Notes under the pieces: generated by a model | Database searches by the model: none | What the model saw: the letters and a program-made list of their open reading frames with translations, nothing else | Told to the model about the DNA's origin: nothing | Assembly: GCF_051106095.1 (NCBI RefSeq) | Contig: NC_135793.1 | Location: 5,499,501-5,563,500, forward strand | Reading direction: 5' to 3' | Length of the DNA: 64,000 nucleotides | Source of the DNA: Pogona vitticeps | Taxonomy: Eukaryota > Chordata > Lepidosauria > Squamata > Agamidae | Shown here: positions 46,816 to 57,489 of the stretch, piece by piece | Layout: each line of letters opens with the position of its first letter | How positions within the stretch are numbered: position 1 is the first letter of the stretch | Position numbers and translations under genes: made by a program

Positions 46816-48774
46816 TGCCACAAAACACACCCTTGTGATGCGCTCAGGGTGTTGATACAGACTGGCAAGCATCTCTTTGGCCACACAATATACTGTAAAG
46901 CCTTGACTCAAGACCTCAGGAGGAAAAATCCCAGATAACCTGATCTAGAAACAGCTCCTTCCTGGCCTCTGGTGTGTGGTGTGATAACTGAGCAGGTGGC
47001 ACACCTGTGCTGCTTTGAGAGCACCACCACTTCCTGGCATGATTCGCCCTGCCTTACCCTTCCGATCGTCAGGAGGAGGACCTGTGTCATGCGCTGGCAG
47101 TTCGAGGTTTGCAAAGGGCTTCCAGCACGAAGCTGTCTTGACAGCTTTGCCTCCCGGGGGCGTCTACCCTTCTCGCCCGGCTACGCTTTGAAAAGCACAG
47201 GGGCGGTTGCACTTTTGTTTTCTATAATTAAACGGAAGAGGAGATGCTAACGGGTGCTCTTGGCAGGCTGGGTTATACTGAACACGGATGAAATCCAGTC
47301 CGAACCAACAGAAGGACCCCTAACGGTAAGACCTTGGCTCTCCCATTCCATGTAACTGGTTATCTTCTAATGAGCAGAATTGCAGATTCCCCTTGCAAGG
47401 ATAGGATGAGAGGAAAGGGGATTCTTCCTCAGAGCGTATGTTTATCGATATGTCTGCTTCTTTGTTTTGTCAGGGCTTGTAAACAGAACAAACATACGGA
47501 GGAACTTGATTCAAGCAATAACAGCAGCTGAAGAGAGAGAGAGAAGATTACCCTGGATGAATTTATCGTAATATGCCATAATTATGGTCATGAAGAGGCT
47601 CTCAACCATAGGCAGGTAGGTCGGTAAAGAAATATCTCAGCAGTTCTTAGCAAAAGACATCAAGGTATGCAGCGTTCCTTTTGTAAATAGGTAAATTTAG
47701 AGAGTCCTACAGTACGGGGAATTTGAAGAATGCTGCAGATAAATCAGTTTTGACAGATCAAAAGCAGTTCATTTTGGTTGGAAGACAAGGGCCGAGCGGA
47801 TACCATCAGACACTAGCTGTTCTCTCGGTTTTCAATCCCTTCAAAAGGACAATTCCTAAGGTCAGCTCATGATCCATCGAGGCATGTTTAGGTTAGACCC
47901 ATGGAAATGAACGGGACTCCAGTCACTCTGTTGTCCTGTTGATTTCTTTCAATTCCTTATTGTCTTGGTGTGACCTTGCACATTTTAAGTGCATTGTACG
48001 CCAACCCAGATGAATGTGGTCATTTAAAGATAAAATCAATCTGTCCACAAGCCAACCAACCCAGCACCCATCCATTTTCTGCATTTTTCAATGCAGAGGC
48101 TGTCGCTAAGAAGCAGACAACCTTTAAAGCAGCCGTCAGATACCGACATCCGTGTTGTCCGGCCACATCTTGTGTCGGCCCCATCTTATTTATTAACTGG
48201 ATTCTGATTTCTTGCAAAGAGTCCCAAGCCGGAGACACAGTTTTCCATCTCTCTCCTCTTTTTATAATCAGAAGTCCACGAAGGAGGTTCGACTGAGCAG
48301 GAGGAACCGACCCCAAGTCACCCAGTAAGCTTTACAGCTGGGTGGAAAGGTGTTAAAACTGGCCAACTTTGAGCCATTTGGTCCACAAGAAACCACTATG
48401 TTGTAACTGGTCAGCTCTGACTTCTGTGTGTTTAGGTTCATGATGGGTGTGGAGTTCGGGAAATACCGTGTGCGTTTTCTGCAGAGGCACAGAGAAGCCA
48501 TGTGACACTGGCCATGTGAAGCATGACCTGTAGGATAAATATGTTTAAATATTTGAATATTAAATATTTCAGACTCTGTCATTCATGAGTAACACATGAG
48601 GAAAGGATTGCCACATGGCCACGTGCTTGCCACTGGTTACAACAGCCTCTTTAACGTGACACACAATTGGCCTGTGAAGGAAAATATTCCTAAGAGAGGC
48701 CACACGCATCCTGACACTATTGAAGGAACTAAAATATCCCTTATTGCATTGCAGTTATGGCCTCACTCCTTGTG
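46816..48774. other. intergenic, no recognised gene
   Basis: About 2 kb without gene or repeat that I can name. Confidence 0.4.
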
Positions 48775-49260
48775 TTGCAGAGTTTTGAATTTCTGGTAAA
48801 ATTCTTTTTTGCTGCACAATCGAAGTACAGAGATCCACCAGGGAGAAGAGCTAGAAGTTCCCCCAATAGTCCACCCCCTTCTCAATAACTGGCACTTAAA
48901 GTCTCACTAATTCACTCTGAGACATTTATCGGAGAAATAATAACAATGTTCAATTACTTACAATGGTCCATGGGGTCGCGAAGAGTCGGACACGACTTCA
49001 CGACTAAACAACAACAACAAAATGACTTACAGTTGCGAACAGATCAACAGCAAACAAACAACGACTAACCGTAAGAGACAAAACAGAGGGAAAGAGCGCA
49101 AAGCAGAGAGCAGAGAGTCAGGGCTGTCTTTGAATTCAGAGATGGGACAGGATGATTAATTAGTGATGAATAGATTAACAATCAGCCCAGCCTGAAAAGT
49201 CCCTCCCACTCAAACCAACTTCAGGTAGCATACAAAGTTGCAGAGAAAAGTCCAACAACG
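48775..49260. repeat. duplicate of the block before the second P2RY10, with SINE tail inside
   Basis: Collinear with 33340-33810. At 48965-49022 a SINE/LINE tail (GGGTCGCGAAGAGTCGGACA, CACGACTAAACAACAACAAC) interrupts it; AATGACTTACAGTTG resumes the match. Confidence 0.65.
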
Positions 49261-51277
49261 TGGCTGTGTTTTGTTGGGAGAATTATAGCCAGTGGCAAGC
49301 ATGTCAACATTTAACTACTGCTGCTGCTAAAATGGAATAAAGGGGGTCGAAAAGTGAGAATAAGCTATGTTTCAGAGGAAAAGCAAGGAATACAGTCACC
49401 TAATATATTTGCAGTACTTGACTAATTAGCCAAATCAATGTGTGTTTTTTTTTAAAAAAAATCCCCTCACATGCTTTTTATTGTGTATCACTGGTTTTTT
49501 CCCTCCATGCATCGACTGAAAATACACACATTTATTTTTAACTGCTTGCACGAAATTTCCAGAGTGGCACATCTGATAGACTCCTTCCTTACTCAGATGA
49601 GAAAGTGGCAGAGGAGCAGTTCACACATGTGAGCAACTGTCTTTGATCTTTGCACACTTGCCGCCAGGGACTGCTCATTGTTCTTCATGACTCACGTTAA
49701 GAGCCAGGTTGCTCCTGTAACATCTAGAGGTTAATCTACATTCTGTGTTAATTGAGCATCCAGCTCAATTTGTATCCTGAATTAAAACCTGGGTCTTCCG
49801 GCTCTAGCGCAAAACTATACCAACGATAGGCAACTGTGATCCTTAAGATTTTTGGATCACTACATCCACAACCCTTCATCCTTCATTATGCAAACCGAGC
49901 TTGGAAAATTTATTCTTTTTCTGGATAACTGTCCCAATGACTCTCCAAAGCAGCACGGCAGAGAACCTTGTAGGATAGGAGATTCTGGGAACTCTTGACC
50001 AAAACCTTAAATTTTTCAAGCTGGGATCTGGATCTTCCAGATGTGATTTCATCTCGCAATCACCTGTCTCTGGGTACAATTAGATAGGAAAGCTAGCTTG
50101 GGTAGATCCAGGCCAATCTAAAGTTTCCTCTGGCAGTTAAATTGCTGTTGTGCTTGTTCACACAGCATCTTTAATTATCCCTGACAATTTGGTGGGTCAA
50201 GGGTATACACACCACACCTCAAATTACTACAATTCTCCCTGGTAACACAGGTCAACCTGCCTCCTCTGACATTCACACTGCCCTCTTCCCAGGTCTTTTA
50301 AAAAGCATTGGGGGGGGGCAGTTACATAGCGCTGCACCGATAGAACAACATGTGAAACTTCAATGCTTATCTGACATAGCTTTAAACTGGAAAGGCGTCA
50401 TTTAAAAAATCTGTTTGCAGGAGAGACAAGAAGTGGGAGTCACTTTATGGCAACAGGGCTTCCATGCAAACAGCCTTTTACACAAATGTCTCTCCCCAAA
50501 CCCACATGTGCAGTGGGCACACATGGTAAAATTGAATATTGTGTTGGCCTACGTGACAGACAAGACCCCCCCCCTCCACATTTGTGCTAGAACACTATAC
50601 ATTTTTTGTAATATTATGGAATCTCTGAAAATTTACACAGCTTAAGGCTTCGCCATCTCTTAATACGGCCCTGAAGGAAGTCTTGCGGTCTCTCCCATTT
50701 TAATGACGAGATAAGGCAGAATGACATTTGAGGATCCTTTGCTCATGCTGAGTATTTGTCATCTCAGCATGAGCATCCATGGCACTATTTTAGTTCTCTT
50801 AAAATGCATGAAGAAGTAACTGGCATTTATGTTTGAATTCCACTGTAGATCATGATCGCTTGCTACAGAAGATCAACAATGAGCAACTCTGGACAGCACT
50901 CAAAATGGAGCCACATAAGGTCCTTCGGAGAAAAGGGTGAAGACGAAGCTTCTTCCAACCAGCTAATGGAAAATCACCTTCTGGGGAAAAAATGCCAAAC
51001 TTTAAAGGAGGACAAACCAAGTGAATAAAGATCCCAAACACTATCTTCTGAGGTCCAGAGGAACAAATCCTGCTTGGATTTCCTTAATTTAATCCAAAGT
51101 AAAGCACAATGTTGTGGTGATGAGCAGAATCTAGAAAATCAGAATGTCTCCTTGTTGCAGAGAAAGCAGAGGATTTCACATTTCCAGTTTCTCAGATCAT
51201 CTTACACACTTATCTTTTCCTCTCGGTGGGAATTCAAGGCTGCTAAATCTTTCCTTATTTATCTGACATCTGCCTGA
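49261..51277. other. upstream DNA of GPR174
   Basis: No gene called. A stretch at 50315-50400 matches 36600-36690. The sequence before 51278 (CTTTCCTTATTTATCTGACA then TCTGCCTGAG) could be a splice acceptor for the GPR174 coding exon. Confidence 0.4.
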
Positions 51278-51309
51278 GCGTCAACGTCGCCTCGTTTCCT
51301 CAAAACATC

Positions 51310-52344
51310 ATGGCAACCGACAGCTCTGGCTGCAACGAGGAGCATGACTTTTCCAAACGCTTTTACGCCGTCATGTACACCATCATCTTGCTGCCGGGAC
51401 TGGTAGGGAACAGTTTAGCTCTCTGGGTATTTTATGAGTACATGAAAGAGACCAAACGGGCCGTGATTTTTATGATCAACCTTGCGATCGCAGACTTAGC
51501 TCAGATCCTGTCTTTGCCTCTGAGAATCTTCTACTATTTGTCCGAAAGCTGGCACTTGGGGAAGGAGATCTGCATGTTGTGTTTCTATCTGAAATACGTC
51601 AATATGTACGCGAGCATCTTCTTCCTGGTTTGCATCAGCGTGAGGCGGTTTTTGTTCCTCATGTACCCCTTCAGGTTCAGCGACGCCAAACGCATCTACG
51701 ACGTGTACATCTGCATCGCTGGGTGGATCGTCGTCTGCATCGGTTGTTTGCCGTTCCCCCTGTTACGACTCACCTCTAACCAGACTGAGGCCAGCAACAA
51801 ATGTTTTGTGGACCTTCCTGTGAAGGTGGTAGACGGCGCTACCTCCATTGCCATGGTGACCCTGAGCGAACTGGTCGGTTTTGTCACCCCTCTGCTGATC
51901 ATCCTGTTTTGCACTTGGAAGACGGCTTTGTCCCTCAGAGAAAACAGTTCTGTTTCCCAAGACCTGGGAGAGAAACAGAAAGCTCTGAAGATGATCTTGA
52001 CTTGTGCGGTGGTCTTCCTGGTTTGCTTCGCCCCTTATCACATCAGCTTCCCTTTGGATTACTTTGTGAAAGCCCACAAAATCCAGGACTGCTACGCCCG
52101 AAAGGTGATTTCAATATTTCACACAGTGGCTTTGTCTCTGGCCAGCTTAAATTCCTGTGTGGATCCGGTCATTTATTACTTTATTACGGATGAATTCCGA
52201 AGACGGCTTTCAAGGCAAGATCTACAAGATAGCATCCAGCTCCATAACAAATACTTTGGACATCCAAATGGCCTTGATCAAAATATTGGTGTTGGTTGTG
52301 TGGTGGAGAATCCGGGTGACATCCCCATCAATGGAATTACCTGA
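51310..52344 (+). CDS. GPR174: GPR174, lysophosphatidylserine receptor
   Basis: A 344-residue class A GPCR in one exon, close to the mammalian length (about 333). The segments ETKRAVIFMINLAIADL, LCFYLKYVNMYASI and QDLGEKQKALKMILTCAVVF match mammalian GPR174 almost exactly, and so does the VRRF (111-114) that replaces DRY. TM1 begins about residue 20, Cys88 and Cys165 should form the ECL2 disulphide, ECL2 carries a glycosylation site NQT (157-159), CFAPYH (239-244) is TM6 and DPVIYY (285-290) is TM7. FRRRLSRQDLQDSIQLH follows as helix 8 and tail. The start has the context ACATCATGG (A at -3, G at +4). GPR174 couples through Gs and G12/13 to lysophosphatidylserine in lymphocytes (family knowledge). 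Confidence 0.97.
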   Translation: MATDSSGCNEEHDFSKRFYAVMYTIILLPGLVGNSLALWVFYEYMKETKRAVIFMINLAIADLAQILSLPLRIFYYLSESWHLGKEICMLCFYLKYVNMYASIFFLVCISVRRFLFLMYPFRFSDAKRIYDVYICIAGWIVVCIGCLPFPLLRLTSNQTEASNKCFVDLPVKVVDGATSIAMVTLSELVGFVTPLLIILFCTWKTALSLRENSSVSQDLGEKQKALKMILTCAVVFLVCFAPYHISFPLDYFVKAHKIQDCYARKVISIFHTVALSLASLNSCVDPVIYYFITDEFRRRLSRQDLQDSIQLHNKYFGHPNGLDQNIGVGCVVENPGDIPINGIT

Positions 52345-52979
52345 CTCCATGCGCTTTAAAGGTTACGGGTGTGACTGATGACTTTGTTCTGCTGCAAATT
52401 ACTTAAATTTAAGGGTTTGACCAGTGAATATTCACTTTGTTTTTTGTTGTTGTTTTTTTTAAAAAAATGTATTTATGTTTTTATGTTTTATATTTGCTTC
52501 GACTGTACTGATCTTAAGTAATATCCACAATGGTGTTAACAGTTCTGGAATAGGAACAGTGGGCAAAAAGAGCGCCCAGCCAGTGCAAAAATTCACTTTT
52601 AAAATCTTCATTGAGTTTATCCAGTTCTTAGAGAGCAGCTGCCACAATCAAGGTGGCTAAAGCATGGGCTGTCAAGGTTTTGAAGGACACAATAGATAAT
52701 CCAAGGATGAAATACCCCGGGAGATTTAACCTTCTTTATAAAGATGTATACGAGGGGGTATACATTTCCTCTCCCACAGAACTTGTCAATACTTGTCAGC
52801 ACTCCCGCGTACTTGAATAAATTTGGGAACCTCAAACAGAGAGGAAATTCTCAGTTATCATATACTAAGACTCCTATAAAAAACTTGTTATATGTTCAAA
52901 AGAACTGGGTTAAGACCATAGCATTAAGGTTACAGTGCAGTTTATTGTTAGAGTTTGTTACGGTTATGTTAAAATTTTC
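52345..52979 (+). promoter_or_regulatory. GPR174: GPR174 3' flank and probable 3' UTR
   Basis: AT-rich with a GTTTTTTGTTGTTG tract at 52440. A candidate AATAAA occurs near 52817 (TTGAATAAATTTGG). The 3' end cannot be fixed. Confidence 0.4.
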
Positions 52980-53190
52980 TTATTATTGAAAATTTTCTTG
53001 TTACTGGAATTTTAGAATGTTCTTGTTACTCACATTTTAGAATGTTCTTGTTACTGAAATTTTAGAATGTTCTTGTTACTCACATTTTAGAATGTTCTTG
53101 TTACTGAAATTTTAGAATGTTCTTGTTACTGAAATTTTAGAATGTTCTTGTTACTGAAATTTTAAAATTTTTCTTGTTACTGAAATTTAA
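52980..53190 (+). repeat. 25-bp minisatellite downstream of GPR174
   Basis: About eight tandem copies of a unit with TTCTTGTTACTGAAATTTTA; two of the units carry ACTCACATTTTAG instead of ACTGAAATTTTAG, placed alternately. Confidence 0.92.
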
Positions 53191-54149
53191 GCAAAATAGT
53201 TACCAGTCGAATTGATTTTTTTTTAAAAAAAAAAAACAGAATGCTGCAAACGGCTGATTTGTGGTAAAAGCTCACATCCCTGTGGCTATCGAGGTAATGA
53301 CAGCCAGTTGCTATTCCACCAGACAAGGAGAGAGGTTATTGATTTGTTATGTTCATCTGCTGTAGTAAATGAAAATGAATGGATTACAAATCAAGTGTAG
53401 TATCTGTTCTTATCAGTTTAACAAATAACTCTGGGCAGTGGGGTCGCTTCCAAGATCTGTGGCGCCATTAGAATCGGTCAGTATGGCCAGTTACTCTGTC
53501 ATTCTGATTTCCTGGTTGCTTCACCCTACCTAACGGACAGAAGAACAAATCAGCAAATGTTCAGCAATTTGTTTACAAAAACGACAAGAGCCGTCTCGGC
53601 TATCCTGAGCTGAAATCGACTTTCTTGTAGATTCTGACAGCCCATAACAGAACTTGAGCATTGTAGGGGTCTGGCGCTGGATGAGCCCTTTAACAATCAG
53701 TCCACAGCTATCATCAATGTGTTGGCAGACAAGTAGACACACTTGCACAATAATTTTAAGTGGCTTATAAGAGGAAATAAACAAAGCTTTACTTTAATGG
53801 TCTCTCCTATCATAGGGATGAAGTTACATATCTTACTTTTCCTGGATTTTTATCTTTTCCCCTTTAGTCTATGCCCTGAGAAGTGTGCACTGCTAATTTA
53901 ATACATGTGACATTAATAATTTATTAAGAAATATTTCCCTCCCCCCCTGTAATAAATCTACTTTGGATCATCCAGTGGTGTTGTGAAGTTTCTCTGGTTG
54001 GTCTGAGGTGTGTGTATATATATGTATATATATGAGGTGTGTGTGTGTATATGGGGAGCTCAGAAAGAACATTTGGGCAGTAGCCCTTGTCCTCCCAAGA
54101 CCTTCAACTTGAGGAATTCCAAGATTTTTTTATTCACAAGCAGGTGCCA
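53191..54149. other. intergenic, no recognised gene
   Basis: Short TG/TA tracts near 54005-54050; no gene recognised. Confidence 0.45.
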
Positions 54150-54620
54150 AGGTTCTTAGGGTGTCCCGTGCGGTATTTGGGATGGGTGGGTGGAGTCACA
54201 GATCAACCGTTCCATCGGATGCACGGCTGGGCAGAATTAAGCTTTCCCGATCACTATGTACGGCATGATGGCTGGACAGCAGAGAAAGCTGACGGGGGGG
54301 GATATGGTTGTTTTGACATCTGGTGTTGGAGGATAGCTTTGCAGGTTCCCTGGAGTGCTAAAAACGTAAACAAGTGGGTCCTAGAACAAATTGAGCCTGA
54401 ACTATCTCTGGAAGGAAAAAAAATAATGTTGAAACTGAGGCTGTCCTTCTTTGGGTACATTCTGCGAAGGCAGGATTCTCCGGAAAAGACACTCATGCTG
54501 GGAAAGGTGGAATGGAAGGAGGAAAAGAGGAAGGCCAAATGTGAGATAGACTGACTCGATGAAGGAAGCCACAGGCTTGAGTTTGCAAGAGTTGAGCAGG
54601 GCTGTTCAGGAAAAATTGGG
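54150..54620 (+). mobile_element. BovB LINE 3' fragment
   Basis: Includes WCWRIALQVPWSAKNVNKWV, matching the BovB RT phrase before the terminal part, then LSLEGKKIMLKLRLSFFGYI and LRRQDSPEKTLMLGKVEWKE. The frame closes shortly after. Confidence 0.85.
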
Positions 54621-55169
54621 GGGGAGGAGAGGAAGGAATCATTCAGCAAGGGGTGGGGGCTGATAGGGAGGTTCCTTCTCAGCTGGGGCAGGTGAAATGC
54701 CCTAAAGTGTGGATTGGAACTTGTATCCATACTTTTCTTAATGCGTCAACTGATAATTTGACCATGTTTTTAATACAACAGTGTCTAGAAGCAGTAAACA
54801 AGTTTTGTCTGTTGGATATGAAAATTGGATATCTCCTTCGACTGTATTCATCCAGTTGCAAAAGTCATTAAGTGCCTAGTTTCATACCCACCAAAAGATC
54901 ATCTATGTAACATTTTGGAAGAATTGTTTCTGAATAGAAGGGACGTTTTTCAGGGTTGCACACAGTGTTATTTTATAGATCAGCCGCACACCAATTAGCC
55001 AGACCAGGCACTGTGGCGCTTCCCCTTGCCAACCCTTTAGTCTGCATGTAAAATTCTCCTGCCGAATTGAAGTAATTCTATTTTCAATGAAACGTCCAAA
55101 CGTTCTAATATTGCCTCGTCTGTACTTGTGCCCTCAGACAAATCCATGGCGTCCAGAGGATCAGCAATT
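54621..55169. other. intergenic, no recognised gene
   Basis: About 550 bases; no feature recognised. Confidence 0.4.
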
Positions 55170-55354
55170 CAAACTAGACCTTGGAAATGTTGCCCTTTTT
55201 TAACAACTCCTCCAATTCTGTTGGGATATTCTGAAAGCATCTCCCGAATGGCTTCACAAAGAACCAAAGGGAGCCGGGCGTTCCTGGAGGCTGCCTGACC
55301 GGCTTGGGTGGATGGTCTTGATTCCCCCAAAACTCGGAAGACCCTCTCTGGTCC
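55170..55354 (-). CDS. candidate terminal exon of unknown gene
   Basis: On the minus strand an acceptor-like CCATGCTTGTCAG is followed by an open reading of 61 codons to TGA. It includes GPERVFRVLGESRPS and CEAIREMLSEYPNRIGGVVK, which looks like coding sequence, but I do not recognise it. The related block at 43792-44180 preserves the left two thirds but has frame differences. It could equally be a chance frame in a duplicated non-coding block. Confidence 0.25.
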
Positions 55355-55612
55355 CTGACAAGCATGGCGGGAATAAGAAGGGGGCCCCTCTCAGCCCAGA
55401 CCTGATACTCAGGATCAGGCCCGGCTGTCTCAGGAACGTCCATTCTAGGAGATGCTGGGGATTTACTTTCCAAAAGGGTCTGGTAGAAAAGGCGAAAAAG
55501 GAGAACAAAGTGAGGAGGGGAGGAGAGGGAGGTGTGCTTTGGTGTTTGGGTGAAGGGAACTTCAGCTTTGGGCAACTTTAGGTCGGGGTGGCCAATGAGA
55601 GTCTTGCTACTA
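55235..55612. repeat. block duplicated at 43792-44180
   Basis: See the entry at 43792. In this copy it sits between GPR174 and E-c exon 1. Confidence 0.85.
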
Positions 55613-55614
55613 CC

Positions 55615-55876
55615 ATTTCCCCCCGAAAATCAGACAGGGTCTTATTTTGATTTTGGCTCCAAAAAACACATTAGGGCTTATTTTCTGGAGATGTTTTATT
55701 TTTTTTCCATGTACAACAATCTATATTTATTCAAATACAGTCATGTCTTCTTCTTCTGGTTGCTGCACAAGGGTGGAGGGCAGGGTTTCCCTTCACTGGG
55801 ACTTATTCTTGGGGTAGAGCTTCTATGAGGAGCCTTCTGAAAAATCCTACTAGGGTTTATTTTCAGGGAAATGGAG
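55615..55876 (+). mobile_element. MITE family C
   Basis: Starts TTTCCCCCCGAAAATCAGAC and ends TTCAGGGAAATGGAGTA. Same position in its block as 44184. Confidence 0.75.
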
Positions 55877-56104
55877 TAGTCAGGGGGCTGACAGCTCTGC
55901 TGGATTAGGCAGCTTGGTTGTTGGGGGTTGCCACGGCGATGCCCAGGTCACAGAATACTGGCCCATTGTCCCCAGGACTGAGGTGTGCCCAGGTCACACA
56001 AGACCCCAGGGGGACTGGTCATTTGCGCACTGGCCAAGCTGCTGACAGGAGGTGCTGCCAGCCTCTCTTGTTTTGCCAGTGGTTCAGTGCAAACATTTGG
56101 AGTC

Positions 56105-56140
56105 ATGGGACTCAGGAGGAGGATCGCTCGTGGTTTGAGG
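56105..56140 (+). CDS. E-c candidate exon 1
   Basis: ATG plus 11 codons (MGLRRRIARGLR) and donor GTAAGT, phase 0. The 5' flank and peptide match E-a exon 1. The next candidate exon is about 4 kb away because repeats, including a Penelope-like element, fill the intron. Confidence 0.45.
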
Positions 56141-56239
56141 GTAAGTGACCAGGAGGGTTGGTGGGGCGGGCTCCTACCGAGGAGGGAAACTTTTTTTGCC
56201 CCATCTGAGGCTAGAGGTAAGTCTTACAGGTTATTTAAC

Positions 56240-56275
56240 ATATTTTGATTGTTTGATTGTTTGATTGTTTGATTG

Positions 56276-56334
<59 letters not shown>

Positions 56335-56400
56335 TGATTTGATTTGATTTGATTTGTATCCCGCCCATCTGGTCTATACGACCACTCTAGGCGGCTCCGG
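56240..56400 (-). repeat. (GTTT/GATT)n array at retroposon tail
   Basis: TTTGATTG units, then about 15 TTGA units, then TTTGA units, ending at GTATCCCGCCCATCTGGTCT and GACCACTCTAGGCGGC. Confidence 0.85.
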
Positions 56401-56668
56401 ATGTTCTTGGACTGTATAATCAGGGGTCACCAGAAGTGGGGGAAACCATGTTCCTTTCCCTATGGATCAACACATCCGGACCTTTCCGCTTAACCTCCGC
56501 AATACTGAGTGATGGTTGCGGGGTGGGGGGGATGTTAAATGGATTTTCCTGCCTTCCTGGTTGCACATGTCTTTGGCCTTGATGTTCTTGCCCATTTTCC
56601 AGTGTGGGACTGGTTTCCTCCTTTTTTAGGACCTCTTCTCAGTTTGAAGGGTTGTATTTGTTCTTTAA

Positions 56669-56816
56669 ATCAGTGGTCCCCAACCTTGGGCCTCCAGATG
56701 TTCTTGGACTTCAACTCCCAGAAATCCTGGCCAGCGGAGGTGGTGGTGGTGGTGAAGGCTTCTGGGAGTTGCAGTCCAAGAACATCTGGAGGCCCACGGT
56801 TGGGGACCACTGCTTT
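56669..56816 (+). mobile_element. hAT-like palindromic MITE
   Basis: CAGTGGTCCCCAACCTTGGG on the left and CCCACGGTTGGGGACCACTG on the right are complementary apart from two bases; inner TTCTTGGACTTCAACTCCCA and complement CTTCTGGGAGTTGCAGTCCA. Confidence 0.88.
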
Positions 56817-57484
56817 AAATGATGTAAGCCACCTAAGCATCCTTTTAAAAGGAGAAAGGCAGGGGCAAAAAGCTTATTTAAAAATGCAACAGATAAATGA
56901 CTAAATCTTGAACCTTGTGTCTTGGTTCTGCTAGAAATGCAGCAGGTTGAAAATGTAATGGAATCTAAGAAGGAAGAGGGAGGTGCGGAGAATAGTCCGA
57001 GAAAGCTTTGAGGAGATGGTTGGAGTGGTAGAAGGGAGGTGTGGAAGCAAGTCTTTAAAGGAGGGGAAGAGGAAGGATCAGAAGGTGTGGGTGGGTGAAG
57101 GTGGCGTTGAATGCGTGCCGGGTTGCCAAAGTTTGCGGGATGAGAGTGTGGGTGGGAAGGCTTTTTTGGGGAGAGCATCGTTGTCCAAGTGCCCTGGTGT
57201 GAGAAAAAAGGGGCATGGGGCGGGTGGGTGATGAGAGATGCAAAGCCCTAGTTGACACAATGTGTGTGTGTGGAGAGGGGACGTCACCCCTCCTCCTGCC
57301 ACCCCCTCCTGCCAAGGGATGGGCAGAGAAATGGCATCCCGCGCACAAATCTCCAGGTGCTTGGTCTCCCTTCCCTTCTTCTAAGTATATGTCGATTCTA
57401 TCTTCTCCTGCTTTTAAATGCATCTGTATCCCCCCCCCCGCTTTTTAAAGGATAGAATCTTGGTCTTTCAAAGCTGAACCTACT
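56817..57484. other. no recognised feature
   Basis: About 670 bases inside the first E-c intron. Open frames at 56983-57231 and the minus-strand 57055-57423 show simple-sequence bias only. Confidence 0.4.
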
Positions 57485-57489
57485 AGAGA

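Noticed and set aside
52980-53190. CRISPR array
   Set aside because: Units are tandem without spacers in a vertebrate genome; it is a minisatellite.
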